From the NCBI GenBank assembly GCA_964618975.1, contig CAZUDI010000023.1:1-53674 (forward strand): a DNA stretch of 53,674 nt, in the 5' to 3' direction. The notes beneath the pieces were generated by a model that saw only the letters and a program-made list of their open reading frames with translations, was not told the origin of the DNA and did not search any database. The translations under genes were made by a program, and so were the position numbers. The stretch is from CAZUDI01 sp964618975. Lineage in GTDB: Bacteria; Desulfobacterota; Desulfomonilia; UBA1062. Within the stretch, counting starts at the first letter, position 1; each line of letters starts with the position of its first letter. Positions 8,172 through 17,700 of the stretch are shown piece after piece.

Positions 8172-10290
8172 ACCACATCACCCGTTCATAGCCCCTCTCT
8201 GGCACCGTGAAGGAAAGGAATCCCGTTCCCGGATATCGCTCCTTCTCCATGCCCTGCTCCGCGAAGGAGATGATAAAACGCACGCGTGTCAGCGGCTCCA
8301 CACCCAGGTCGGCAAAGGCAATCCTGAGCTCCAGCACCGTCTCCCAGGCCACCTCCTCAAGATGGGCGACCAGGATATCCCCGCGGTCCTCCCGCCGGTG
8401 GAGATCCATGCCGGCCTGCCCCAGGGGCACGCTGAGCCGCAGGTGATCCGGGGTCAGGAAATCCACCAGCACCTGCGCCTCCTCCCCCTGCCCCTCGGTG
8501 TCGACCCGCAGGAAGAAGCTGCCCTCGTCGAAGCCGTACATGATGCGGCTGATGATCTGCTCGCGACGGTACATGCTCGACTGGGCGCCGGTGGGCAGGT
8601 AGAGCCCGGCCTTGCGCCATTCGTAGAAATGGGTCAGCCGCCCGTCGATGGTGGGATGGATGAAACCGGAGGGCACCTTCTGGGGGGCGATCTCGTGCGG
8701 GGTGATGATGCTCTGCGAGAGATAGGCCGGCGGCACATCCCCATGCAGGGCATAGCAGTTCTTCAGATGCTGCCGGAAAAGGTTGTCGAAGTCCTCGTCG
8801 TTCTCGGTGGAAAACTCGTCGCCGTACCACCAGTACCAGTCGCTACCCTCGGCGATGTAGATCTCCTCCCATGCCAGGGCGTCGGCGTCCGCGCCTTTGG
8901 CGGCCACATAATTCCGCGTCTTCGCCAGATACTCCCACCCCTTGCGGTCCTCCTCGTGACCGATCCAGATGGAGAAATTATGGTTGATCCACGAACCGGT
9001 ATAGAGGTTGGCGAGGGTATCTGTGGCCGGATGCCGGTCGAGAAAATCCGAGAAGGTGGATGTCTGGAGCCCCTCGGCGCTGCTGAGGCGCCGGTAGAGC
9101 CCCCGCAGAAAGGCCTCCCCGCTGTCCGGGAAGGCTTCCCAGGGATTCTCCCCGTCGAGGATGACCGCCACAAAGGGGGGAAAGTCATAGGCCCGGGCCC
9201 CCTTGCGGATGTTCTCCAGATGATAGACGAGGTTGTTCACGGCCTGCTCGGGCGGATTGCGGGCATAGACAAAGCCGATATTGTCGCTCAAGGCACGGTC
9301 CCGGAAGAACATCCCCACCGTCGATTCCCCGTATCGCACCCGATAGGGCCGGTGCAGCCGGGATCCGGTGCGGGCCTGTCTGAGGCTCGCGAAGAGGATA
9401 TCCTCATCCGTAGCGCACCATTCAATCCCGCAGGCACCGAGCAGTTCGATCATCTCGGGACAGACCGAGCCTTCCGAGGGCCACATCCCCCGCGGTGGGA
9501 CGTCGAAAAGACCGGTATGGAAGGCAATCGCGCGCTCGATCTGAACCTGCAGGTCCTCGGGGTGCGCGAATGACTCTTCGGGCAGTGGAATATCCATACA
9601 ACGCAGGGCATAGCCGACGTTCATCACCAGGGGCGAGATGGGGTGGTAGAAGGGGGAGGTGGAGATCTCGATGCGGCCCTCTGAGAGGGCCTGCCGGTAG
9701 AGGGGGACGAGGCGCCGCATGATCTCGAGCTGGCTGTGGAGGACATAGCGCTTATCCGCCTCCGTATAGGAGCGCCCCTTGCGCAGCAACTCCGCGATCC
9801 CCTCGTCCTTGCGGGCCGTGAACCCCATCCAGACCAGGTTGAACAGCACCTGCAGATCAAGGATATCCTGGCGCGAAAAGCGCTTGGCACAGGCCTCCAG
9901 CTCTGCGGTGGTCTTGGCCTTGCCGCGCTTGGCCAGGAGGTCCGCATAGCGCGTTATGGGCTCGATCATGGTGCGCTGATTGCACATAAAAAAACGCGAC
10001 ACGATCTGCTGCTTTTCCTCCCCGGAGAGCTCGTCGGGGCGCTTCTCCGAAAGGTAATAATCCGCGTCGCGCAGACCCTCCTCCGTGTAATCCACGAGCT
10101 GGGCCAGCAGCGAGGGCACCAGGTTGAAGGTGCACCGGATATTGGGGAAATCCTCCAGCACGGCGATCATGTCGTAGTACCCCCGCACGGCGTGCAGCCT
10201 TACCCAGGGCATCAGGTAGGCCCCGGTCACGGGATTCTTGTAGTAAGGCTGGTGCATGTGCCAGAGGAACCCGACTGCTATGCCTTCCAT
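8164..10290 (-). CDS. GH57 alpha-amylase/amylopullulanase-type glycoside hydrolase
   Basis: A 708-residue GH57 enzyme distinct from its neighbour. Motif 1 is WHMHQPYY (residues 10-17). The nucleophile is E273 in GMWPSEGSVCPE and the acid/base is D379 in VILDGENPWEAF; this form of motifs is found in archaeal and bacterial amylopullulanase-type GH57 proteins. No signal peptide is seen, so it probably acts on intracellular alpha-glucan. GGAGGAGG lies about five bases before the ATG. It heads a unit with the second GH57 gene (8-base overlap) and probably the GalT-like gene and rsmE. Exact linkage specificity cannot be read from sequence. Confidence 0.87.
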   Translation of the reverse strand: MEGIAVGFLWHMHQPYYKNPVTGAYLMPWVRLHAVRGYYDMIAVLEDFPNIRCTFNLVPSLLAQLVDYTEEGLRDADYYLSEKRPDELSGEEKQQIVSRFFMCNQRTMIEPITRYADLLAKRGKAKTTAELEACAKRFSRQDILDLQVLFNLVWMGFTARKDEGIAELLRKGRSYTEADKRYVLHSQLEIMRRLVPLYRQALSEGRIEISTSPFYHPISPLVMNVGYALRCMDIPLPEESFAHPEDLQVQIERAIAFHTGLFDVPPRGMWPSEGSVCPEMIELLGACGIEWCATDEDILFASLRQARTGSRLHRPYRVRYGESTVGMFFRDRALSDNIGFVYARNPPEQAVNNLVYHLENIRKGARAYDFPPFVAVILDGENPWEAFPDSGEAFLRGLYRRLSSAEGLQTSTFSDFLDRHPATDTLANLYTGSWINHNFSIWIGHEEDRKGWEYLAKTRNYVAAKGADADALAWEEIYIAEGSDWYWWYGDEFSTENDEDFDNLFRQHLKNCYALHGDVPPAYLSQSIITPHEIAPQKVPSGFIHPTIDGRLTHFYEWRKAGLYLPTGAQSSMYRREQIISRIMYGFDEGSFFLRVDTEGQGEEAQVLVDFLTPDHLRLSVPLGQAGMDLHRREDRGDILVAHLEEVAWETVLELRIAFADLGVEPLTRVRFIISFAEQGMEKERYPGTGFLSFTVPERGYERVMWYV

Positions 10291-10378
10291 TCACGACCTC
10301 CTCCACGCGTTACACTCACTATTACAATAGCCTTGACCATCAAACGAGGCAAAAGGGAATTTCTCCAGGCGGGATGTA

Positions 10379-10455
10379 TGGTAGCGGAGGAGGGACTTGA
10401 ACCCCCGACACTGCGGATATGAGCCGCATGCTCTAACCACCTGAGCTACTCCGCC
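10379..10455 (-). tRNA. tRNA-Met(CAT)
   Basis: A 77-nt cloverleaf on the minus strand. The acceptor stem GGCGGAG pairs with CTCCGCT (last pair G-U), with discriminator A and an encoded CCA. The anticodon stem TGCGG/CCGCA encloses loop CTCATAT, giving anticodon CAT. The T arm contains GGTTCAAGT. The normal D stem and the paired first position suggest an elongator or a lysidine-modified Ile tRNA rather than an initiator. It lies between the S58 peptidase gene and the GH57 pair. Confidence 0.93.
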
Positions 10456-10564
10456 ACGGAGTTTTCTACTACTCAACTCACACGCTTTTGTCAATCTCTT
10501 TGAAAGCCCCCGTTGTCGGGTACAAACGCAGACCAAGCCGGACGGCACACCCGTCATGGGGATG

Positions 10565-10613
10565 ACACCCGGGACATGCCCATGACCGGCTAGGCTGGCA
10601 GAGCCCCGGGTGT
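10565..10613 (-). terminator. hairpin downstream of the S58 peptidase gene
   Basis: Nine-base arms ACACCCGGG (10565-10573) and CCCGGGTGT (10605-10613) enclose a 31-base loop that can itself fold. The structure begins ten bases past the peptidase stop codon. There is no long T run, so intrinsic termination is uncertain. Confidence 0.4.
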
Positions 10614-10623
10614 GGGTAAGGCC

Positions 10624-11616
10624 TCAACCAACATCCCCCCGCGCGTCCGAGGGAACCATATCCCGTGCGGCCGGCAGCCCCCCCAGGCCCTCGGCGCAGC
10701 GCGCCGCGCTCAACAGCGCGTCCCGTGCGGCACGCTCGGCCAGGACCCCCAAATGCAGCAGCGGGGCAGCCTTGCCCCCCACGCTCAGACAGAAAACCAT
10801 GTCGCCGTCAAAGGGGGTGTTGAACGGCGCGATATGCTTCGAAAGCCCCTGCCCGCCCATGCGCGCCACCTGCATGGCCATGGTCTTGTCCAGACGTGCG
10901 TCGGTCACGAGGACGCACAGGGTGGTGTTGGAGGCCGATCCGAAACCCTCCCGGACCTCGCCCTTCAAAATCGTCGCCTGCGAATTCAGGAAGCTTCTCC
11001 CCTCCCGGGCCCCCGCGATGATCCGTCCCTGCTCGTCGAGGATGTCGCCGAAGGGATTGGCCACCACCAGGGCACCCATCATGACCCCGCCGGCACCAAG
11101 CACAAGGGCCGATCCCAGCCCAGATTTGGTGGCGCCCTCCACGCCCCGGAGCTTACCTGCGGTGGCGCCGGTCCCGGCGCCCACACACCCCTGCTCCACC
11201 GGGTCTTCCGAGGCGCTCAGGCAGGCATCCCGGGCCATGGAGGGACCCGGCCGGGCCGAGGCGTCCAGGAAGGACAGGTCGAAAATCACCGCCGTGGGCA
11301 CCACCGGCAGAAAGGCCCCGAAAAGGCTCAAGCCTACCTGGCGTTGCTCGAGGTATTCGACGACCCCCGTGGCCGCATCCAGGCCAAAGGCCGAGCCGCC
11401 AGCCAGGCACAGCGCATGCATCTGGGTGCCCGGATGTAGCATGTCGAGGGAATCTATCTGCCGGGAGGAGGTTGCCATGCCCGTGATATCCACGGCGCCG
11501 GTGGCCGGGGTATCGAAAAGGATCACCGTGCACCCTGTCCCGCCAATGCGATCGCCCGCGTGCCCGACCCGCACCCCAGGGATGGCGCTGATGGTGTTAT
11601 TCACGGGCCTTGACAT
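10624..11616 (-). CDS. S58 (P1/DmpA-type) N-terminal-nucleophile aminopeptidase
   Basis: A 330-residue member of peptidase family S58, which includes DmpA and beta-peptidyl aminopeptidases. These enzymes self-cleave to expose an N-terminal nucleophile and then remove N-terminal residues from peptides. The self-cleavage segment is SASNTTLCVLVTD; the likely junction is N230-T231. Family-typical features are IPGVRVGHA near the N-terminus, LAGGSAFGLDAA at 71-82 and GAGTGATAGK at 147-155. The start overlaps dnaX by 20 bases. An in-frame GTG at 11604 is an alternative start, since the ATG at 11616 has no well-spaced Shine-Dalgarno. Translational coupling to dnaX is likely. Confidence 0.85.
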   Translation of the reverse strand: MSRPVNNTISAIPGVRVGHAGDRIGGTGCTVILFDTPATGAVDITGMATSSRQIDSLDMLHPGTQMHALCLAGGSAFGLDAATGVVEYLEQRQVGLSLFGAFLPVVPTAVIFDLSFLDASARPGPSMARDACLSASEDPVEQGCVGAGTGATAGKLRGVEGATKSGLGSALVLGAGGVMMGALVVANPFGDILDEQGRIIAGAREGRSFLNSQATILKGEVREGFGSASNTTLCVLVTDARLDKTMAMQVARMGGQGLSKHIAPFNTPFDGDMVFCLSVGGKAAPLLHLGVLAERAARDALLSAARCAEGLGGLPAARDMVPSDARGDVG

Positions 11617-13147
11617 CCTTGATCACCCCGTCGAACTCGCTCACGATCTCCTTAACCATCGGGGTATTGGCGGCCTGGGAGCGAATCTCCGACGGCCGGG
11701 GCCGTGGGGGGGCTTCGTTGGGGTCGGCACACACCTCCACCTTGAGGCGCATCTCGGACTGGAAGAAGGCCCGCACCCGCTTGAGCATATCCGGGAGGCT
11801 CCGGTTCACCTGTTCGGCGAGAAAGGCGCTGGGGACCGCCAGCCTTACCTCGCCTTCATCCTCTGAGAGCAGCTCGGTCTTGGCCAGGATGGCCGAGAGG
11901 GCCTGGTCATGATCCCGGGCGTAGCTCAGGAAACCCTCCCAGGAGCGCGGGGTCGAGGCCGGAGGCCGCCGGTACTTCTCGGGCGGCGAGGGCGGCTGGG
12001 GCTGGCTCAGGGGAAGGGCGGCCGTCCGGGAAGCGACCAGGCGCAGTATCTGCTGGAGATCGACCAGGTTGGGGGCCGCCACGATCCTGAGCAGGATGGT
12101 CTCCAGGGTAATCTTGGGCAGGGAGGAAAACTTGAGATCCTCTTCCGCGCGGATGAGCACACCCAATGCGCGGTGAATCTCCTCAAAGGAGCTATCACGC
12201 ACGAGGTCTTGAAGGAAGGCCTTCTCCTCAAGCGGCAGGGGGATGTTCTCATAGCCGGCTTTGAGCACCATCATGTTGCGCATCTGCTCGAGGAGGGCCC
12301 GATAGAGCTGGGAGAGGTCCTGCCCATAGCGGTAGACCTGATCGATTACCGCCAGCAGGCTGGGCGCATCCCGGTTCACCAGCGCGATCAGGAGATCGTG
12401 CATAGTGGAGCGCCCTACGAGTCCGAGCATGTCCTCCACTTCTTTCACCGTGATGGCCCCATTGCCGGTGGCGGCCACATGCTCGAGCATGCCCTGGGCA
12501 TCGCGCATGCCCCCGTCGGCCTGCAGGGCGATGACCATGAGGGCTTCGTCGTCGATGCGGATGCCCTCCCGGTCGGTGATGGCCTTGAGGTGCGTCACGA
12601 TATCCTCCAGGGCGATGCGGCGAAAATCATAGCGCTGGCACCTGGAAAGCACGGTAGGGGGAATCTTGGACAGCTCGGTGGTGGCCAGGATGAAGATGAC
12701 ATGCGGCGGCGGCTCTTCCAGGGTCTTGAGCAGGGCGTTGAAGGCGCTCTTGGAGAGCATGTGCGCCTCGTCGATGATGAAGGTCTTGTAGCGCGCCACG
12801 CTGGGGGCATAGCGGGAATTCTCGATCAGGTCGCGGATATTGTCCACCCCGGTGTGCGAGGCGGCATCGATCTCGAAGACGTCCACCGCGCGCGAGGTTG
12901 TGATCTCCTCACACAGGCTGCAGCGGTTGCAGGGGGTGCCGGAGATGCCCTCGCGGCAGTTGATGGCCTTGGCCAGAATCCGCGCCACAGAGGTCTTGCC
13001 CACGCCGCGCGGCCCGGAAAACACGAAGGCGTGCGGCAGCCGTTCCATTTCGATGGCATTCTTGATGACGCGGGTCACATGCGTCTGTCCGACCACGTCC
13101 TCAAAGACCTGGGGCCTGAATTTGCGGGCAATTACCTGATAGTGCAT
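11597..13147 (-). CDS. dnaX: DNA polymerase III subunit gamma/tau
   Basis: A 516-residue clamp-loader ATPase that opens and loads the beta clamp during replication. Walker A is GPRGVGKTS (residues 45-53). The zinc module uses C64, C73, C76 and C79. Walker B is IIDEAH (D126) and the arginine-finger SRC motif is at 168-170. The AAA+ and clamp-loader collar domains run to about residue 360. The tail is short, with a proline-rich linker (PQPPSPPEKYRRPP) and a compact terminal domain, so the tau-specific region is smaller than in E. coli. It is preceded by SRP RNA and tRNA-Ser(GGA) on the same strand. No obvious frameshift signal for a gamma form was identified by eye. Confidence 0.96.
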   Translation of the reverse strand: MHYQVIARKFRPQVFEDVVGQTHVTRVIKNAIEMERLPHAFVFSGPRGVGKTSVARILAKAINCREGISGTPCNRCSLCEEITTSRAVDVFEIDAASHTGVDNIRDLIENSRYAPSVARYKTFIIDEAHMLSKSAFNALLKTLEEPPPHVIFILATTELSKIPPTVLSRCQRYDFRRIALEDIVTHLKAITDREGIRIDDEALMVIALQADGGMRDAQGMLEHVAATGNGAITVKEVEDMLGLVGRSTMHDLLIALVNRDAPSLLAVIDQVYRYGQDLSQLYRALLEQMRNMMVLKAGYENIPLPLEEKAFLQDLVRDSSFEEIHRALGVLIRAEEDLKFSSLPKITLETILLRIVAAPNLVDLQQILRLVASRTAALPLSQPQPPSPPEKYRRPPASTPRSWEGFLSYARDHDQALSAILAKTELLSEDEGEVRLAVPSAFLAEQVNRSLPDMLKRVRAFFQSEMRLKVEVCADPNEAPPRPRPSEIRSQAANTPMVKEIVSEFDGVIKDVKARE

Positions 13148-13198
13148 GGGGCTATCATACCACGGAGATTGGATGGGGAATCAAGGAGAAAATCGAAC

Positions 13199-13324
13199 AA
13201 GGGCCCTGCGAGGGGCCGGGCCTGGGCATACACATACAACGTGCTGCTTACCGCTGCTCCCTCCCGGGCCTGACGGAGTTCGCAGTGCTGTACTGCATGA
13301 GACCCGGCCCCTCCCGGGGCCCTT
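13199..13324 (-). ncRNA. ffs: signal recognition particle RNA, small bacterial (4.5S-like) type
   Basis: About 126 nt on the minus strand. The ends pair (AAGGGCCC with GGGCCCTT). The conserved apical domain reads GTCAGGCCCGGGAGGGAGCAG, minus-strand about 13253-13273, matching the SRP RNA symmetric-loop and GGAA-type tetraloop region bound by Ffh; here the tetraloop is GGAG. The sequence continues AGCAGCGGTAAGCAG, as expected. A position between a tRNA-Ser gene and dnaX is common for this RNA. The ends are set by pairing and may be off by a few bases. Confidence 0.92.
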
Positions 13325-13330
13325 GATGGG

Positions 13331-13423
13331 TGGCGGAGAGAGAGGGATTCGAACCCTCGGTGCCGCTTTTGGCGGCACACGCGATTTCCAGTCGCGCCCC
13401 TTCGGCCACTCGGGCATCTCTCC
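13331..13423 (-). tRNA. tRNA-Ser(GGA)
   Basis: A 93-nt class II tRNA. Acceptor GGAGAGA pairs with TCTCTCC, followed by discriminator G and encoded CCA. The anticodon loop is CTGGAAA, giving GGA. The long variable arm is a stem of GTGCCGCC with GGCGGCAC around AAAA. The T loop is GGTTCGAATCC. It ends seven bases before the SRP RNA begins, so the two may share a transcript. Confidence 0.96.
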
Positions 13424-13628
13424 TGAAACATTCGCCTTCTTAGGAGCACCTTAATAATATTATCCAGCACATTTATCAAGGCATTTGTTAGCCCGGCGGA
13501 AGGGTGATCGCCAGAGACCCTCCGCGTCAGGGATCGCATCATCCAGGACCTGCTTGCCTCCTTCTGCCGTCGGAATTATTAGTCTAGCCTTAAGGGTCTG
13601 CCTGCCGGGGAGACCCCCGGGGGGGGCC

Positions 13629-14573
13629 ATGAAGATCGGAATCGTCGGCGCCGGAATGGTGGGGGCCTCCAGCGTCTTTTCCCTGGTCATGCGGGGCATC
13701 GGCCGCGAGATCGTGCTCGTGGATGTGACCCCCGAGCACGCCCGGGCCCAGGCCAACGACATCTTTCACGCCGTGCCCTTCGCGCACCCCCTGACGGTGC
13801 GCGCCGGGGCCTATGCCGATCTGGCGGGCTGCCCCGTGGTGATTCTGGCGGCCGGGGTCTCGCAGCGCCCGGGCGAAAACCGGCTCGAGCTCCTGGAGCG
13901 CAACCTGCGCGTCTTCCAGGCGGTGGTCCCACAGGTCATCTCCCACGCGCACAGCGCCCTGCTGCTCGTGGCCACCAACCCCGTGGACATCATGACCCAC
14001 ATCACATCCAACCTGGCTAAAGGGCTGCATGTCCCCGAACAGCGGGTGATCGGCACCGGCACCACCCTGGATACGGCCCGCTTCCGCGGGCTCCTCGGGC
14101 GCCACCTGGGCGTCGATCCCGGGCACATCCACGGCTATGTACTGGGCGAGCACGGGGACACGGAGGTGCTGGCCTGGTCGGTCGTGACCGTGGGCGGCAT
14201 GCCGCTTGAGGACTTCTGCCAACGGCAGCGCATCGCCCTCGGCCCGGCCGTGAAGCAGGCCATCGACCACCAGGTGCGTAATGCCGCTTCCGAGATCATC
14301 GCCGGCAAGGGGGCCACCTGTTACGGAATCGCCAGCGCTCTGGCCAAGATCGTGGACGTGATCATCCATGATCAACGCGCCATCCTTACCGTCTGCAGCC
14401 CGCTTGAGGCCACGGACGACCTGCCCGCCGTCACGCTCTCCCTGCCCCACCTGCTGGGCGGTGAGGGGGTGATCGCGACCCTGCACCTGCCCCTGAGCCA
14501 CGACGAGGAGACCCTCCTCGGCCAGAGCGCCGACATGATCGCAAAGATCCTCGCGCAACTGCCCCCGGCCTGA
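13629..14573 (+). CDS. ldh: L-lactate dehydrogenase
   Basis: A 314-residue NAD-dependent LDH/MDH-superfamily enzyme interconverting pyruvate and L-lactate. The Rossmann motif is GIVGAGMVGASS at the N-terminus, with D32 accepting the NAD ribose. The specificity loop reads SQRPGENRLELLERN. Glutamine at position 79, the equivalent of Gln102, indicates lactate rather than malate specificity, where Arg would be expected. Other active-site residues are R85, N117, D148, R151 and H175 in GEHGDTE. The start is the ATG after a G-rich stretch; a longer frame exists upstream but lacks family similarity. A small hairpin (CCGGGG-AGAC-CCCCGG, 13605-13620) lies directly before the ribosome binding region. 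Confidence 0.92.
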   Translation: MKIGIVGAGMVGASSVFSLVMRGIGREIVLVDVTPEHARAQANDIFHAVPFAHPLTVRAGAYADLAGCPVVILAAGVSQRPGENRLELLERNLRVFQAVVPQVISHAHSALLLVATNPVDIMTHITSNLAKGLHVPEQRVIGTGTTLDTARFRGLLGRHLGVDPGHIHGYVLGEHGDTEVLAWSVVTVGGMPLEDFCQRQRIALGPAVKQAIDHQVRNAASEIIAGKGATCYGIASALAKIVDVIIHDQRAILTVCSPLEATDDLPAVTLSLPHLLGGEGVIATLHLPLSHDEETLLGQSADMIAKILAQLPPA

Positions 14574-14718
14574 TGGCGGCAAATCCACGCCGGATTGATC
14601 TTTCACCCCCGGCACAGGCCTTCCCCAGCCGGCCCGGGCAAGCATTGTGCTTGACGGGCGTACATGACCCACCTAACATCGCATCCCAGAGTCCGTACCG
14701 TACCCAAGGAGGACAACC

Positions 14719-17700
14719 ATGTTCCAGATCCTGAGAGATATCACCGTGGGGCTGCTGGTCATGCTGTGCCTGCCGCTCGCACTGCGGGCGGCAGCCTGCG
14801 AGGACCTCGCATGGCACGCGCTCGAGAGCGCATCCGTCATCGCGGCATCCCGGGAGGCCTCGAGCGAACGCTATCCCAACGCCGACGTAGTGGACGTGGA
14901 CAGCCATAAATGGGTCAGATACGCGCCCGACGGCACCTACGAGGAATACTACGAGAGCTACTCAAAGGTGCTCACCGAAAAGGGCCGGAGAACGATGCAG
15001 ACCGTCAGCTCCACCTTCGTCATTCCCTACAACACTACCGCCTTTGAGCTGGCCGAGGTGATCAGGCCCGACGGGGAGGTGCTGGCTATCGACATCCCCC
15101 GTAATACGCGCGTGATGATCGAGCACGAGCAGATGGGGGAGAACATCTTCAACCCCAACAGCCGCGTCCTGCAGCTCACGGTCCCGAACCTCGAGCCCGG
15201 GGACCTGCTGCACTTCATCATGCACGACGTCTTCACCCGCTCGCGCACACCCGGCAACTTCAGTGATTATGTCGTCTTCGAAGGCACCAACCCCATCATG
15301 CGTTCGAGCTATACCCTCATCGGCCCGGAGTCACTCCCCATCCGCAGGGTGGCCCTCAAGTCCGAACAGCCCGGCACGGTCACCTCTCTTAGCGCCGCCT
15401 GCGGGGGGCTGACCCTGCGGCAGTGGGTGGCCCGGGATGTGCCACGGGCCTTCGAGGAGCCGGACATGCCGCCGCTCTACACCCAGGTGCAGCGTCTGCT
15501 CGTGAGCACCATGGCGCAGTGGCCGGAGGTCTCGCGCTGGTACTGGTCGCTGTGCGAGCCCCACATCAAGGCCACCACGCCCGAGATGCGCCGTCTTACC
15601 GACGAGCTCACCGACGGCCTGAGTCCCGAGGACAAGGTGCGCGCCCTCTTTCAGTGGGTCTCCCGGGAGGTGCGCTACCTCGGGCTCACCCTGGAGGAGA
15701 CCGCCCCGGGCTACGAGCCGCATCCCGCCTCCCTGACCTTCGAGCAGCGCGCCGGCGTCTGCCGCGACAAGGCGGCTCTGCTGGTGGCCATGCTGCGCCA
15801 GGCCGGGCTAGAGGCCTACCCGGTGCTGATCATGAACGGCCCCCGCAAGGACCCCGAGGTGCCCCAGCCGTTCTTCAATCACGCCGTGAGCGCGGTGCGC
15901 ACCAGCGAGGGCACCTACCTGCTCATGGACGCCACCGACGAGAACACGCGCGAGCTCTTTCCGGCCTACCTGAACAATCAAAGCTTCCTGGTGGCAACCC
16001 CCGAGGGCGAGGAGCTGCTCACGAGCCCGATCGAGCCTGCGGGACAAAACCTGGTGCGCATCAGTACCACCGGCACGCTCGAATCGGCCCACACCCTGAG
16101 GGCGCACTCCCTGATCACCTTCTCCGGCATCAATGACAATGCCTACCGCTCCTATTTCGCACGCGTCTCCAAGGACGAGCGCCGATCCTTCTTCGAGAGG
16201 ATCGTCCAACGGGTGGCCCCCGGCGCCGAGATCGAACACATCGAACTCAGCCCCGAGAACATGCTGGACACCTCACAGCCGCTTACGGCCAGACTCGTCT
16301 TCACGGTGCACGAACCCCTCATCCGCGGGGAAGGCACCACCCTGCTGCCCGTGCCCAGCATGGGCACACAGGTGGGCATGGTCAATTTCCTGGCGGGCGA
16401 GATCGGCCTCACTCAAAGGCGCTTCCCGCTCATGACCCGCTATGCCTGCGGTGTCCAGGAAAGCGTGGACCTCGACCTGGAGGGCTATGCGGGGAGTGAG
16501 GCCGTCCTGCCCACCTTCCGGCGCATCGACACCACGGGCACGACCTGGGAGCGTGACATGTCCTATGCCGACGGTCGCCTGAAGTGCCACACGCGCTTCG
16601 AGCTCAAGCTGCCCGAATACGACCCCGGACAATACCGTGACCTGCAGCAGGCCCTGCAGACGATCGAGGCCGACAACCGCAAGATGCCCGTCTTCACGGA
16701 CCACCCAGAGGACCTAGCCTCCCCGCCCGGATACCGTGCGGACGCCCTCGTGCTGGGCGAGCACATCGACTATGACCTGCACGACCCCCAGTCCTGGACC
16801 GAGACCCATCAGGTCCGCATCAAGGTCCTGAGCTATGCCGGCAAGAAACGCTACAGTGAGCTGATCGTGCCCTTCAATCCGGCCTGGGAGCGGCTCGAGC
16901 TCACCCGGGCCAGCGTCGTCACCCCCGAGGGGGAAGAGAAGATCATCAGCGCCGACGAGATCAATATCATGGACGCCCCCTGGGCGGGGACCGCCCCGCG
17001 CTATCCCGCGGGTAAGGTCCTGGTGGCGAGCTTTCCGGGGCTGAGCGAGGGCGGCACCATCGACTACACCCTGACACGCTCCACCTGGAAACGCCCGTTC
17101 TTCGCCCTCAACGGCCACTTCCTCGCTGAGGACATGCGCCGGCGCACGCGGGATTTCGAGCACACCCTGCTGGCCTGCTCCGACGGGGTCCTCCGCTACC
17201 AGGATCCGCTCCTGAGCAAGGTGATCACCCTCCGGGTCCCCCGCGGGATGGACCTGACCCTCTCCTGCAGTGAAGAGCCCCCGCTGGCCAGCGAGCGCAC
17301 CCCGATCGCATACACCCGGCGCGAGGAGGGGGAGTTCATCGTGCACACCTACCGGGTACAGGGGGTGCCCCCGGTGAGACTGGAGCCTTCCCTGCCCCCG
17401 TGGCACACCTTCACCCCCATGCTCTTCGCCTCCGAGGGCAGCTGGCTGCGCTACGCCAAGGCCGTGAATGCGGCCCTGACGAGTGCGGCGGCCGATCAGG
17501 GTCAGGCCGCCGAGCGCGCCCGCACCCTGACCCTGGGGATCCGGGACGAGAGGGAGCGCCTGCGCATCATCCGCGATTATGTAGCCAAGGCCATTCGGCC
17601 GGTGGAGATCGATTTCAGCGCCCTGCCGCTCGCGTGTCTGACCCCGGCCGACGTGACACTTGCCGAGGGCTACGCCCGCGAGGCCGACCGCGCGGTACTC

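Noticed and set aside
13146..13454. Plus-strand open frame over the SRP RNA and tRNA-Ser
   Set aside because: It is a frame across structured RNA genes, with no ribosome binding site or family motif.
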